Numbered from the stretch's first letter, positions 1 through 7,105 are shown. The stretch: 43,160 bases of DNA from Candidatus Woesearchaeota archaeon (GCA_016784125.1 JADHVI010000006.1:1-43160); one strand, 5' to 3'. Numbers and translations are program-made. Notes: generated by a model from the letters alone, not told the origin.

Positions 1-670
1 TATCTAGGTGTAGAAGTGGTATAAATGTTAATACTTTATCTTCTTTTGAATCTGAAGGAATTAATTGTGAGAAAGTCAGCTCAGTAGTTGATTTCGCAAA
101 ATAGTTTGTAATTTTACCATAAATATCCTTTATTATTACACTAATATCTTTACCCTTTTTTGGAGGTGCAGTATTCACATGCGGAGTTATGTACTCTTTC
201 CTCCGATTCTCTACTTCTAATGCTTTTTCTAACGCTTCGACTAAATCGAAGACTGATACTTTCCTCTTTCTTGGCTGTGGTATTCTAGGTTTTATTGTTG
301 GAAGCACTGGTTTATCACTGATAATGGTCCCATCTTCAATCAGTTCTTCCAAGTAATCAATTGTTTCATCTTCAGAAGTTGCTAATAAACTATCAAAATT
401 AGTCATGTCTTGATTCAGTAATCTCATGGATTTCATCTTCAAAAGCATGGAAGATGCAAGAACAATTTTCCCAGATATTCGAAAATCCATATTCTTTAAT
501 TCTTTCAGACGCTTTAAGAATTTCTGCGAAATCAAAGAAATATCTATATTCCAAGGATTCATCTCTTCCTTTTTAACAAGATCATATATTATATTCTGCC
601 AAGTAAGTTCATCCTCTTGAAAAAGAATGTTGAAAATTCTATCGTGTGGTTGCTCTTGCGCCTCTGTCAT
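1..670 (-). CDS. scpA: ScpA kleisin, segregation and condensation protein A (3' end off the window)
   Basis: My own translation from the ATG at 670 gives 223 residues that stay open to the left edge. The N-terminal part (residues 1-90) matches the ScpA family: a segment PWNIDISLISQKFLKRLKEL followed by a helix rich in Met and Leu (GKIVLASSMLLKMKS). A charged, proline-rich linker around residue 125-135 precedes a region that would lead into the C-terminal winged helix, of which only the beginning is present. ScpA is the kleisin that bridges the two SMC heads and acts in chromosome compaction and segregation. A TATA-like element (TTTATATAG on the minus strand, near 708-718) lies about 40 bp before the ATG. 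It is transcribed divergently from the small gene at 771. Confidence 0.85.
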   Translation of the reverse strand, partial: MTEAQEQPHDRIFNILFQEDELTWQNIIYDLVKKEEMNPWNIDISLISQKFLKRLKELKNMDFRISGKIVLASSMLLKMKSMRLLNQDMTNFDSLLATSEDETIDYLEELIEDGTIISDKPVLPTIKPRIPQPRKRKVSVFDLVEALEKALEVENRRKEYITPHVNTAPPKKGKDISVIIKDIYGKITNYFAKSTTELTFSQLIPSDSKEDKVLTFIPLLHLD

Positions 671-740
671 CACTATCACTGAAATACTACTCTAATTTTA
701 CCGTGTTTAACTATATAAATGTTATGATTGCTCATAAAAA

Positions 741-750
741 ATTTAAATAT
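741..750 (+). promoter_or_regulatory. TATA box of the gene at 771
   Basis: ATTTAAATAT centred about 25 bp before the ATG at 771, with no ribosome binding site in between. This is the spacing of a leaderless archaeal transcript. Confidence 0.6.
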
Positions 751-770
751 AACTAAATATTAACTATAAT

Positions 771-1265
771 ATGAGCAGAGAACTTTTATTGGCAGCAATG
801 ATGTATTTAACTCCTTTGGATACTTCTAATATTAAAGAACCTGTACCAGTAGTTATTCAGATAAATTCTGAGACACAAAAACTAGTTCATAGATTAGAAC
901 ATTTGATTACTGAAGATAACACTTTCTTAATGTTTATAGAAGAAACTTCCTTAGGAATGTATTATGACACTAGTTATAGTCAATCAGCCTATTTACAAAC
1001 AGAATTTCCCGTTCTAGATAGTTTAGGACTTGAAAAAGTATACCCTGGTTGGAAAATTAAAAGGTTATATGTAATTAGTTCAGCACCATATACATTTCCA
1101 ACAATCCTCGCATCAGGAGTGTACACTCCAACAGATAGCTTAGGAGGTTTTGAAATTCCTTATAGTGGACCAGTTATTCCATGGTTTAACAAAGAATATT
1201 CTGGAGCAATGAAAACCATTGATGAATTTATAGATTCTTTAACACCTGTTTTGAAAGGTCCGTAA
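771..1265 (+). CDS. Hypothetical protein, 164 aa
   Basis: No family recognised. The protein is acidic to neutral, has no membrane segment or signal peptide, and looks like a compact globular alpha/beta protein (alternating hydrophobic stretches such as VPVVIQIN and KRLYVISS). It is led by a TATA box at the leaderless distance, which supports its being expressed. Its 3' end overlaps the 3' end of hisS by 38 bp in a tail-to-tail arrangement, which is unusually long for this window and may couple the two mRNAs as antisense. The reading frame continues cleanly through the overlap, so I take both genes as real. Confidence 0.6.
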   Translation: MSRELLLAAMMYLTPLDTSNIKEPVPVVIQINSETQKLVHRLEHLITEDNTFLMFIEETSLGMYYDTSYSQSAYLQTEFPVLDSLGLEKVYPGWKIKRLYVISSAPYTFPTILASGVYTPTDSLGGFEIPYSGPVIPWFNKEYSGAMKTIDEFIDSLTPVLKGP

Positions 1266-2529
1266 GATTAATCATTTTTTCTTTCCCAGACTTCATATCT
1301 TTAAGTTTAACTTTTTTCTGATCCAGTTCTTTTTGACCAACAAATATAACATACGGAATATTCATAGCATTTGCAAAATCTAAGTTCTTGCTAATGCCTT
1401 TACCAACTAAATCCATATCTGCTTTGATACCTGCATCCCTCAACTTCTTGCAAATGTTAAAGCATTCCTTAACAGTATTAATTGGGATGACATAAATCTG
1501 AGTTACTGTTTTGTCAGTTTCTTTCTTTTCTAGCTTTAAGACATCATTTATGACATCTAACCCAAAGCTTATACCAATAGCAGGATATTCACGATTATTT
1601 TTTAGAAGTTCAGGTATCATATCATCATATCTCCCACCACCACAAATAGATGATCTAATTTTGCTCTTCTTTGCAAAACCCTCAAATATGGTGCCAGTAT
1701 AATAACCAAGTCCTCTAGCCAGTGTAACTTCAAACTGTATGTTTACTTTTTGTTTATTTGATAAGTACGAGAAAACTTCTTTCATTTCTGCAAGGCCTTC
1801 TTTTCCAACATCATTATTTAAGAATTGCTTTAATGAAGCTAGTTTCTCTTCATTTGTGCCTTTGACATCAAACAAACCTAATAACTTTGCAATCTGAGTA
1901 TCTTCAATTCCCTTTTGTTCCAATTCCTCTCTAACACCATCAACACCAACTTTTTCAAGTTTGTCAATTGAAATGATGACAGAATTAGCTAGTGCTGGTT
2001 TGATACCCGCAAACTCAATTATGCCTTTCAGTATTTTTCTATTATTAACATTTAGATAAGCATCAATACCTAATTCCTTAAAAGCATCTAAGGACAAAGC
2101 CAGAACTTCTGCGTCAACAGCCCCTGATTTACAGCCTACAACATCAACATCGCATTGCCAGAACTGACGGTATCTACCCAATTTAATAGGTCCATCTCTA
2201 AAAACAGGTCCAAACTCGAAGCGTTTGAAAGGCATCTTCATACTTGGATTCATACCAATAAATCTTGCAAATGAAAGAGTGAGCTCAAATCTCAACCCCA
2301 GTTTTCTTTCACCTTGATCTGTGAGCTTGAAAGTCTCTTTCATGGCATCTGCCTCTTCACCAGCGCCTGCTTTCGCAGACAATAAGTCATATCGCTCGAT
2401 AATTGGTGTTTCAAGAGGGGAATAACCATACTTCTCAAAAACAGTTCTGAGTTTGTCAACTACATCATTCCTGAGAATCTTATCCTCAGGTGCAAAATCC
2501 CTAGTTCCTTTTGAATTCTCTAGTTTCAT
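1228..2529 (-). CDS. hisS: Histidyl-tRNA synthetase
   Basis: 433 aa, the normal length for HisRS, a class II aminoacyl-tRNA synthetase that charges tRNA-His in the cytoplasm. Visible motifs: class II motif 2 at about residues 103-128 (RFEFGPVFRDGP then GRYRQFWQCDVD), the histidine-specific loop ARGLGYYTGTIFEGF at 271-285, GGGRYDDMI at 297-305 and motif 3 GISFGLDVI at 319-327. The last 100 residues form the alpha/beta anticodon-binding domain. It is the last gene of a minus-strand run (unknown gene, racemase, hisS; 22-nt gap to the racemase), and tRNA-His(GUG), its own substrate, lies at the head of that run. A Shine-Dalgarno-like GGAGG precedes the ATG. Confidence 0.97.
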   Translation of the reverse strand: MKLENSKGTRDFAPEDKILRNDVVDKLRTVFEKYGYSPLETPIIERYDLLSAKAGAGEEADAMKETFKLTDQGERKLGLRFELTLSFARFIGMNPSMKMPFKRFEFGPVFRDGPIKLGRYRQFWQCDVDVVGCKSGAVDAEVLALSLDAFKELGIDAYLNVNNRKILKGIIEFAGIKPALANSVIISIDKLEKVGVDGVREELEQKGIEDTQIAKLLGLFDVKGTNEEKLASLKQFLNNDVGKEGLAEMKEVFSYLSNKQKVNIQFEVTLARGLGYYTGTIFEGFAKKSKIRSSICGGGRYDDMIPELLKNNREYPAIGISFGLDVINDVLKLEKKETDKTVTQIYVIPINTVKECFNICKKLRDAGIKADMDLVGKGISKNLDFANAMNIPYVIFVGQKELDQKKVKLKDMKSGKEKMINLTDLSKQVLKNL

Positions 2530-2551
2530 AGTACTACCTCCTTGTTTTGGT

Positions 2552-3226
2552 TTATATAATTTTTGTAATAGCTCTCTTTACAACCGCATTTGCTAGTATA
2601 GCAAGAGTATCAATTGTGTCTTCTCCTTTATATAACAGTGGCAATTCAGTACATCCTAAAATAACTTTTTCAGCACCATTTATCTTCATATTAGATATCA
2701 TTGAACACAAAAGATTTTTATCCTCTGAACTTTTTTCCCCGGATAGGATGTTCATTATTATCTTTGTTATTTTCTCCTGATCATTACTATCAGGAATCAA
2801 TAACTTAATATCTTTTAGTAGCTTTTGATATAAACCGCTACCAATTGTTGTTCGGGTTGCTAGAATCCCAACTTTCTTGAGTTTTTGATCTTTGATTATT
2901 TTAATAGTTTCAGCAATTATGTTAACAAAAAAAACATCATCTATAATGAAAGCTGTTGCGGTGTTACATGGAACCGCAATAAAATCAACTTCAGCAGATA
3001 TCAGTTTCTTAATACCATAATCCAATACTCTCTTTATTTCGTAATCGCTTTCAAGATTTTCAACAACATCTGGCAAAGGAAGATTCAAAATAACCATTTC
3101 CGGAAAATCATTGTCATAAACAGCACCATATTTCTTCTGGAATATTCGAATAATCTCTCTGTATAATTCTGCTGTTGCTTCTGGACCCATACCTCCAAGT
3201 ATTCCAATTTTTTTGTAGAGTTTCAT
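2552..3226 (-). CDS. Aspartate/glutamate-type amino-acid racemase
   Basis: 224 aa, typical for the cofactor-independent Asp/Glu racemase family. The N-terminal ILGGMGPEAT (residues 9-18) is the classical start of this family. Two catalytic cysteines are in place, C87 in VPCNTA and C192 in LGCTELPLL, so it should be active. The substrate cannot be read from the sequence; aspartate is most usual for the GGMGPEAT group. The ATG overlaps the stop of the upstream unknown gene by 4 nt (ATGA), so the two are translationally coupled, and hisS follows after 22 nt. Confidence 0.9.
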   Translation of the reverse strand: MKLYKKIGILGGMGPEATAELYREIIRIFQKKYGAVYDNDFPEMVILNLPLPDVVENLESDYEIKRVLDYGIKKLISAEVDFIAVPCNTATAFIIDDVFFVNIIAETIKIIKDQKLKKVGILATRTTIGSGLYQKLLKDIKLLIPDSNDQEKITKIIMNILSGEKSSEDKNLLCSMISNMKINGAEKVILGCTELPLLYKGEDTIDTLAILANAVVKRAITKII

Positions 3227-4035
3227 CTTCCAACCTCCATCAATCTAGAAGCAATTGAAACTGTTTCCTCAAGAGGCACTCCCTTTCTAAAAATAGACAT
3301 ATAACTAGAAACAAATTCTTTGTAGTTATCATCCTCTGAAATAGTTTGCACTATTAGATCTATTCTCATCTTTGACCATAAAACGTTTTCATCACTCAAA
3401 TATCCTGGTTTTCTTGGCCCTAATGGACATAGCAATGAAGAATAATTTATAGAATCTTGTTTCATTATTCCTAATATTCCCTCATCAAAATATTTTTCTG
3501 TTTCAGGCCCGAATTTTATATCAATTGATTCTTTGTTATAAAGATAAATTGCCTCAGCGATTTCTAAAGGCAAGTATAATTTCTTAGAGAGATTATTGCT
3601 TCTTTTGTTAACTTCATTTACAAATCTGCTAGAATCTTTGTTTTTTTCTACAAAGTTATAAGCAATAGAAAATGCCTCAACATAATCACCATCTTCTCTA
3701 AAAATAACTCTTGAATCAATATAATTCGCTTCAAGTTTTGATATTTTGATTAATCTTTTAAGATAATTTGATCTTAAATCACAGTTTCTTCTAAAATATT
3801 CTTTGCATGGTCTATTACCTTCATTTATAATTGTGTTAATAATTGTTTTTGGTTCACCATTTGCTTTGAGAATATTTTTATCTCTGGCTTGGTTTACAAT
3901 TGCATATCCACTTGCATCATAAATGGTCCATTGTATATCTAACTCTTTTTGTAACTTAAGCATCCAAGCAAAGTAATAGAGCATATCAATTCTTTCACCA
4001 TATCTATACAAGTCCGGATTGTAACCAAAACCCAT
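3223..4035 (-). CDS. Unknown protein, 270 aa, main frame of a gene whose 5' end is in another frame
   Basis: No family recognised with confidence. The frame is open from 4077, and the in-frame residues before the first ATG (RRVFIVGRKAFMG) look like a genuine beta strand and glycine turn, so the protein probably starts further upstream. The only good ribosome binding site and ATG upstream (4141) are in a different frame (see the 4046-4141 entry). The sequence is alpha/beta with a helix-rich second half; Cys residues sit at the PCKEYFRRNC and LLCPLGPRKPGY segments. The overall order (Rossmann-like N-terminus, basic helix, long helices) faintly recalls tRNA-dependent cyclodipeptide synthases, but the catalytic Ser, Tyr and Glu of that family cannot be placed, so this is only a hypothesis. 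It is coupled to the racemase by a 4-nt overlap. Confidence 0.6.
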   Translation of the reverse strand: MGFGYNPDLYRYGERIDMLYYFAWMLKLQKELDIQWTIYDASGYAIVNQARDKNILKANGEPKTIINTIINEGNRPCKEYFRRNCDLRSNYLKRLIKISKLEANYIDSRVIFREDGDYVEAFSIAYNFVEKNKDSSRFVNEVNKRSNNLSKKLYLPLEIAEAIYLYNKESIDIKFGPETEKYFDEGILGIMKQDSINYSSLLCPLGPRKPGYLSDENVLWSKMRIDLIVQTISEDDNYKEFVSSYMSIFRKGVPLEETVSIASRLMEVGR

Positions 4036-4045
4036 AAATGCTTTT

Positions 4046-4141
4046 CTACCAACAATGAATACTCTGCGCAGTTCTATTTAATTCTGAACCGTCCAAAGTT
4101 AGTTCGTTGGTATTCATTTTGTTGTTTGTTTTGTTTTTCAT
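4046..4141 (-). CDS. 31-codon 5' frame with strong ribosome binding site; upstream ORF or broken N-terminus
   Basis: A GGAGG 7 nt before the ATG at 4141 starts a 31-codon frame rich in Asn, Lys and Thr that stops at 4046-4048, only 10 nt before the ATG (4035) of the 270-aa unknown gene. The 270-aa frame, which has no ribosome binding site of its own, is open back to 4077 and overlaps this frame. A +1 shift somewhere between 4077 and 4049 would fuse the two into a protein of about 300 residues. It may be a sequencing error, a real inactivating mutation, programmed frameshifting, or a leader peptide; the sequence alone cannot decide. Confidence 0.45.
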   Translation of the reverse strand: MKNKTNNKMNTNELTLDGSELNRTAQSIHCW

Positions 4142-4243
4142 TTTTTATTCCTCCACCAGCTAAAGGATTTTAACCTTCCGGCCAGCATAGAAGTATCTAG
4201 CTTTTGTTTAATGTTGATGAGAATATTTAGAGTTGAATAAAAG

Positions 4244-4317
4244 GGCGATACCCGGGATTTGAACCCGGACCGAAAGATCCACAGTCTTGCATGCTACCAG
4301 ATTACACCAATACCGCC
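4244..4317 (-). tRNA. tRNA-His (GUG), with encoded G-1
   Basis: The minus strand folds into a full cloverleaf. Acceptor stem GCGGUAU pairs with GUAUCGC; the D stem is GUGU/GCAU with GG in the loop; the anticodon loop is CUGUGGA with anticodon GUG; the T arm is CCGGG-UUCAAAU-CCCGG. The nucleotide before the acceptor is G (4317) and the discriminator is C73 (4244), the G-1:C73 pair that identifies archaeal tRNA-His. One mismatch (C27-U43) tops the anticodon stem. CCA is not encoded and there is no intron. It heads the minus-strand run that ends with hisS. Confidence 0.95.
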
Positions 4318-4380
4318 AAAGTTTTTCAAAAACCTTGAGCAAAAGTCGCCTCCCGGTGGTCGGGATGCTATGCATCAAAG
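4318..4380 (-). other. Structured leader between the tRNA-His promoter and tRNA-His
   Basis: A TATA-like CTATTTATT (minus strand, 4395-4403) would start transcription near 4373, leaving about 56 nt before tRNA-His. That leader can form three hairpins in a row: GAUGC-AUA-GCAUC (4364-4376), CCCG-ACCAC-CGGG (4352-4364, sharing one base with the first) and AAGGUUUU-UGA-AAAACUUU (4318-4336). The middle part is much more GC-rich than its surroundings. It may be a small RNA cotranscribed with the tRNA or simply a processing leader. Confidence 0.4.
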
Positions 4381-4639
4381 TTTTTAATTGTAAGAATAAA
4401 TAGTTCGTTTTTAATGTTTTTGATTTTTTTAGAGAAAAAAGTAAAACAACAAAATTTCTTAAGAAATTTTGTGTCTCAAAAAAGTAATATTTTTTTGCGA
4501 GCTCAAAAATTTTAATTTTTGTTTGTTTTGTTTTGGGCAGAGTTTTAAGACTATTAAGAAGTGGTTTATCGATGATGAATACAATCAACTTTTGCCATTG
4601 TAACAATTGTTTTTATTTGATTATTTATAAATTTAATGT
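4381..4639. repeat. Intergenic region with a three-hairpin AT array (4450-4521)
   Basis: No gene is supported here; the one long reading frame runs through tRNA-His. Three hairpins follow each other: the perfect palindrome CAAAATTTCTT/AAGAAATTTTG (4450-4471), CAAAAAA-gtaata-TTTTTTTG (4477-4497) and CAAAAATT-TT-AATTTTTG (4504-4521). The spacers TGTCT and CGAGCT both end in CT. Similar arrays occur at 6337-6444 and 18562-18631. The rest is A- and T-rich sequence without further structure. Confidence 0.55.
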
Positions 4640-5518
4640 TTATAATACTTGTTTCATATAATATCCAGTTCTTCCATTAGAACTTTTAAAACCTGATTTT
4701 CTTGCAGAGTTATCATACAAACAGACAAAATCTTTCCCCATTTGATTCCAATTATCTGGATGTTCTTTAAAAATTGGGTGTGCTCTTGCACTATAAGTAG
4801 TTAATTCTTTTATACCCATTTCTCTTGCGGCTATTTCTGCTACTTTGAGAAGCGTGATTCCAACAGGAACATTTTTTGGTAGAGAACCATTTTTTGATAA
4901 TTGCATTTGAGAAACTAACATTTGATTATTTTGAGCCCAAAAACCAATCACTGCAGTCAATCCTTGTTCTCTATTAGCATCAATGTGATATATTTCCATT
5001 ATAAATGGTGAGTCAGATCGAATTCCTCCTCCAGCAACTCCTCCTGAAACAAGAGTTCCAATTCCCGTATTCGCAGAAATCCTATAATCAGTTAGTCTTT
5101 TACCACCTGGTAAAATTATATCACTTGAATCTCTTTTTAAGACTGAATGAAAAAATCTTCCTGGTTGTTCGGACATTTTTGTTAAAAAATCACCTGTTTC
5201 ATCTTGAATGCCCATGGAAAGAAGATAATTTTTAAAAAGAGCTTCATCCACATGCATAGTTGAATCAAATAATGGAACTAAAGATAAATAGTCTAGATTT
5301 GGTTTTTGTCTTGAAATATCAGTGGTACTTTCATAATAAGGGTCTCTTTGATCAAAAGAGTAAACATCATTTTGCATTAAACTCCAAATTTCTTTTAAAT
5401 CATTTTCTGTAACTGTTGATCTTCCTTCTAAAACTAGATCAGCCACATCTTCGTATAAATATTCTCTTAAACCACTAAACCTTCCTGGACATTTGACAAT
5501 TTTTTTTTTTGCAGACAT
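4640..5518 (-). CDS. Unknown protein, 292 aa, possible acyltransferase-like C-terminus
   Basis: Not assigned to a family. The N-terminus is basic and lysine-rich (AKKKIVK). The middle contains a glycine-rich turn GTLVSGGVAGGGIRSD around residue 155-170. The last third (FIMEIYHID, then VGITLLKVAEIAAREMGIKELTTYSARAHP and a final SGFKSSNGRTGYYMKQVL) has the order of a GNAT-type fold, a strand, a long helix and a C-terminal GF...Y.MKQ-like strand, but a clear acetyl-CoA loop (Q/RxxGxG/A) is missing. It is monocistronic, lying alone between L15e (divergent) and tRNA-His. No signal peptide or membrane segment. Confidence 0.65.
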   Translation of the reverse strand: MSAKKKIVKCPGRFSGLREYLYEDVADLVLEGRSTVTENDLKEIWSLMQNDVYSFDQRDPYYESTTDISRQKPNLDYLSLVPLFDSTMHVDEALFKNYLLSMGIQDETGDFLTKMSEQPGRFFHSVLKRDSSDIILPGGKRLTDYRISANTGIGTLVSGGVAGGGIRSDSPFIMEIYHIDANREQGLTAVIGFWAQNNQMLVSQMQLSKNGSLPKNVPVGITLLKVAEIAAREMGIKELTTYSARAHPIFKEHPDNWNQMGKDFVCLYDNSARKSGFKSSNGRTGYYMKQVL

Positions 5519-5611
5519 GATAATTGTTTTCTAAACAACACTCATTTATAAAGTTTTCCATTATTTCACTACTTCAAAGTAATAAACTCATTTTTTCTTT
5601 TGTTTTCCATT

Positions 5612-5677
5612 AACTTTATAAACAAAAATCATAAATTTTTGAAATAAACCTCATTTTCAATAAACTTTATAAACAAA
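5612..5677 (+). promoter_or_regulatory. Tandem TATA boxes before L15e
   Basis: The 15-mer AACTTTATAAACAAA occurs twice, at 5612 and 5663, exactly 51 bp apart, in similar surroundings. The second copy would start transcription at about 5693, the first base of the hairpin leader of L15e. The duplicated copy may be a second promoter. Confidence 0.55.
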
Positions 5678-5693
5678 TCGTGGTTTTCAGACT

Positions 5694-5733
5694 CATACAA
5701 AGATGTGGGCATTGACTTGCCTGAATTTGTGTG
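5694..5733 (+). promoter_or_regulatory. Hairpin leader of L15e mRNA
   Basis: The predicted mRNA begins with CAUACAAA, which pairs with UUUGUGUG (5726-5733). Inside, GGGCA (5707-5711) pairs with UGCCU (5718-5722) around a UUGACU loop. The two stems are separated by an asymmetric internal loop, GAUGU on one side and GAA on the other. It ends about 18 nt before the GGAGGU ribosome binding site. The shape suits binding by a ribosomal protein for autoregulation; this is inference. Confidence 0.45.
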
Positions 5734-5761
5734 ATTAACAAAACAACGGAGGTCAAAAAAG

Positions 5762-6331
5762 ATGAGTTTATACAAACACGTCAGAGAGGCTTGGAAAAAG
5801 CCAAAAGAAACTTTAAAAGAGCTCAATAAAGAGCGACTTATTTCTTGGAGAAAAAGTCTTGCGACTGTTAGAATTGAAAGACCAACAAGGATAGATAGAG
5901 CCAGGTCCTTGGGATATAGAGCAAAACAAGGCATAATCATGGTTAGACAGAGAGTCTTGAAAGGTGGAAGACAAAGACCACAATTCAAGAGTGGTAGAAG
6001 ACCTAAACACATGAGAAGGAAGAAAATTGTTGCTAAGAACTACCAACAAATCTGTGAAGAGAGAGCCAATAAAAAATACTTGAACTGCGAAGTTCTAAAC
6101 AGCTATAAAGTAGCTGAAGATGGTATGTATTACTGGTATGAAATTATCCTCGTAGATAGATTCCACCCACAAATACTTTCTGATAAGAAACTATCATGGG
6201 TAACTACAAAGCAAGGTAGAGTTTACAGAGGTTTAACAAGTGCTGGTCGAAAATCTAGGGGCCTAAGAAATAAAGGCATTGGTTCTGAGAAAATCAGACC
6301 TAGTTTGAGAGCTCAAGGTAGAAGGCATTAA
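5762..6331 (+). CDS. rpl15e: Ribosomal protein eL15 (L15e)
   Basis: 189 aa, the normal archaeal length, very basic throughout. The family's signature stretches are visible: start [13 protein letters not shown], then [43 protein letters not shown] and the C-terminal [21 protein letters not shown]. eL15 is a large-subunit protein of archaea and eukaryotes. GGAGGU lies 9 nt before the ATG. It is monocistronic with its own tandem promoters and a structured leader, and ends in a convergent region full of hairpins facing the DUF655 gene. Confidence 0.97.
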   Translation: MSLYKHVREAWKKPKETLKELNKERLISWRKSLATVRIERPTRIDRARSLGYRAKQGIIMVRQRVLKGGRQRPQFKSGRRPKHMRRKKIVAKNYQQICEERANKKYLNCEVLNSYKVAEDGMYYWYEIILVDRFHPQILSDKKLSWVTTKQGRVYRGLTSAGRKSRGLRNKGIGSEKIRPSLRAQGRRH

Positions 6332-6336
6332 AGCTT

Positions 6337-6444
6337 TTAAGAAATTCTTTTCTTAATTCAAAAATCTAGTTATTTGATTTTTGTTTTCTAATTTTTTTAT
6401 TTTATTAAAACAATTTCAATCTTCAGAAACCAATTTGATTTCTG
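6337..6444. repeat. Three AT hairpins in the convergent L15e/DUF655 interval
   Basis: TTAAGAAA-ttct-TTTCTTAA (6337-6356), CAAAAATC-9 nt-GATTTTTG (6359-6383) and CAGAAAC.CAA/TTG.TTTCTG (6424-6444, one internal mismatch), the last followed by seven T. The final hairpin with its T run would serve as a terminator for L15e. The other two resemble hairpins at 4450-4521 and 18562-18631. Confidence 0.55.
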
Positions 6445-6487
6445 TTTTTTTATAATTTATTCTATAAGAATTTAATTAAGAAGAAAA

Positions 6488-7060
6488 TTATCTGTCTACA
6501 AACAATAAATGTTTCTCATTGCCTGTTAATTCTAGCATAACCCTTTTCTGAATTACTTTTTCAGGGTCAGGCATTAGTTTTACGCGTTTCTTTATATCAT
6601 TAAAATCTTTGAAAGGTTCGCCTCTTCGCTCTTCTACAATTTCCCACATATGTTTTTTTCCAACTCCAGGCAAAAGCTCAATTATATGCATTCTTGTACT
6701 TAGAGGTTGTGCTTTGTTAAAGAATTCTACAAATCTCTTTTGATCTGCGTGTACAAGCTGTGTTATTACATGTTCTAGCTCTGCTTTTGCAGTATGTGTT
6801 AATTTATCATATGCAACTTTTCCATTGATATGATGAATCTTATCCCTCTTCGCATCTCCAATGTAAACATCTTCATAGGGTTGTAAAAAAATCCCTTTCT
6901 TTGGGACTAATTCTAATAGTGTGAAATTCTCTTTACCTATTGCTTGCGCTATAGGCGTTTTCATGTGACTTGGCCTAGAATCAAAGGGGTAGCCGTTTGG
7001 CAAGAAGTCTAGCACTATAGCTTCATCTTCTTTTTTTCTTTGTAGCATTTTAACCCCCAC
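6488..7060 (-). CDS. DUF655 RNA-binding family protein
   Basis: 190 aa from GTG at 7060, or 186 aa from ATG at 7048. DUF655 proteins are archaeal, with an N-terminal OB-like part (EDEAIVLDFLPNGYP) and a C-terminal helix-hairpin-helix (IIELLPGVGKKHMWEIVEERR at about 125-146) that suggests nucleic-acid binding. The order L21e, rpoF, DUF655 found here on the minus strand is conserved across many archaea and links the protein to translation. Either start is possible: GAGG precedes the GTG and GGGGGU precedes the ATG. The exact biochemical function is not known. Confidence 0.9.
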   Translation of the reverse strand: MGVKMLQRKKEDEAIVLDFLPNGYPFDSRPSHMKTPIAQAIGKENFTLLELVPKKGIFLQPYEDVYIGDAKRDKIHHINGKVAYDKLTHTAKAELEHVITQLVHADQKRFVEFFNKAQPLSTRMHIIELLPGVGKKHMWEIVEERRGEPFKDFNDIKKRVKLMPDPEKVIQKRVMLELTGNEKHLLFVDR

Positions 7061-7105
7061 ATCCTCTTTTAGTTTGATTATTTATAAATCTTTTGATTAG
7101 AAAAA

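Noticed and set aside
3223-4035. Assignment of the 270-aa unknown as a cyclodipeptide synthase
   Set aside because: The broad order of elements and the context with a tRNA and a synthetase are suggestive, but the catalytic Ser and the Tyr/Glu residues of the family cannot be aligned. Kept as a hypothesis only.
4340-4376. Possible second tRNA before tRNA-His (CCCG..CGGG hairpin looks like an anticodon arm)
   Set aside because: The 7-nt loop lacks U33, and no D or T arm or acceptor stem can be found around it. Treated as leader structure instead.
4208-4606. Minus-strand reading frame of 132 codons
   Set aside because: It runs straight through the tRNA-His gene and the AT-hairpin array; its translation is low-complexity and there is no promoter or ribosome binding site at its start.
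5813-6049. Minus-strand frames within L15e
   Set aside because: Antisense of a clear ribosomal protein gene, no promoter.
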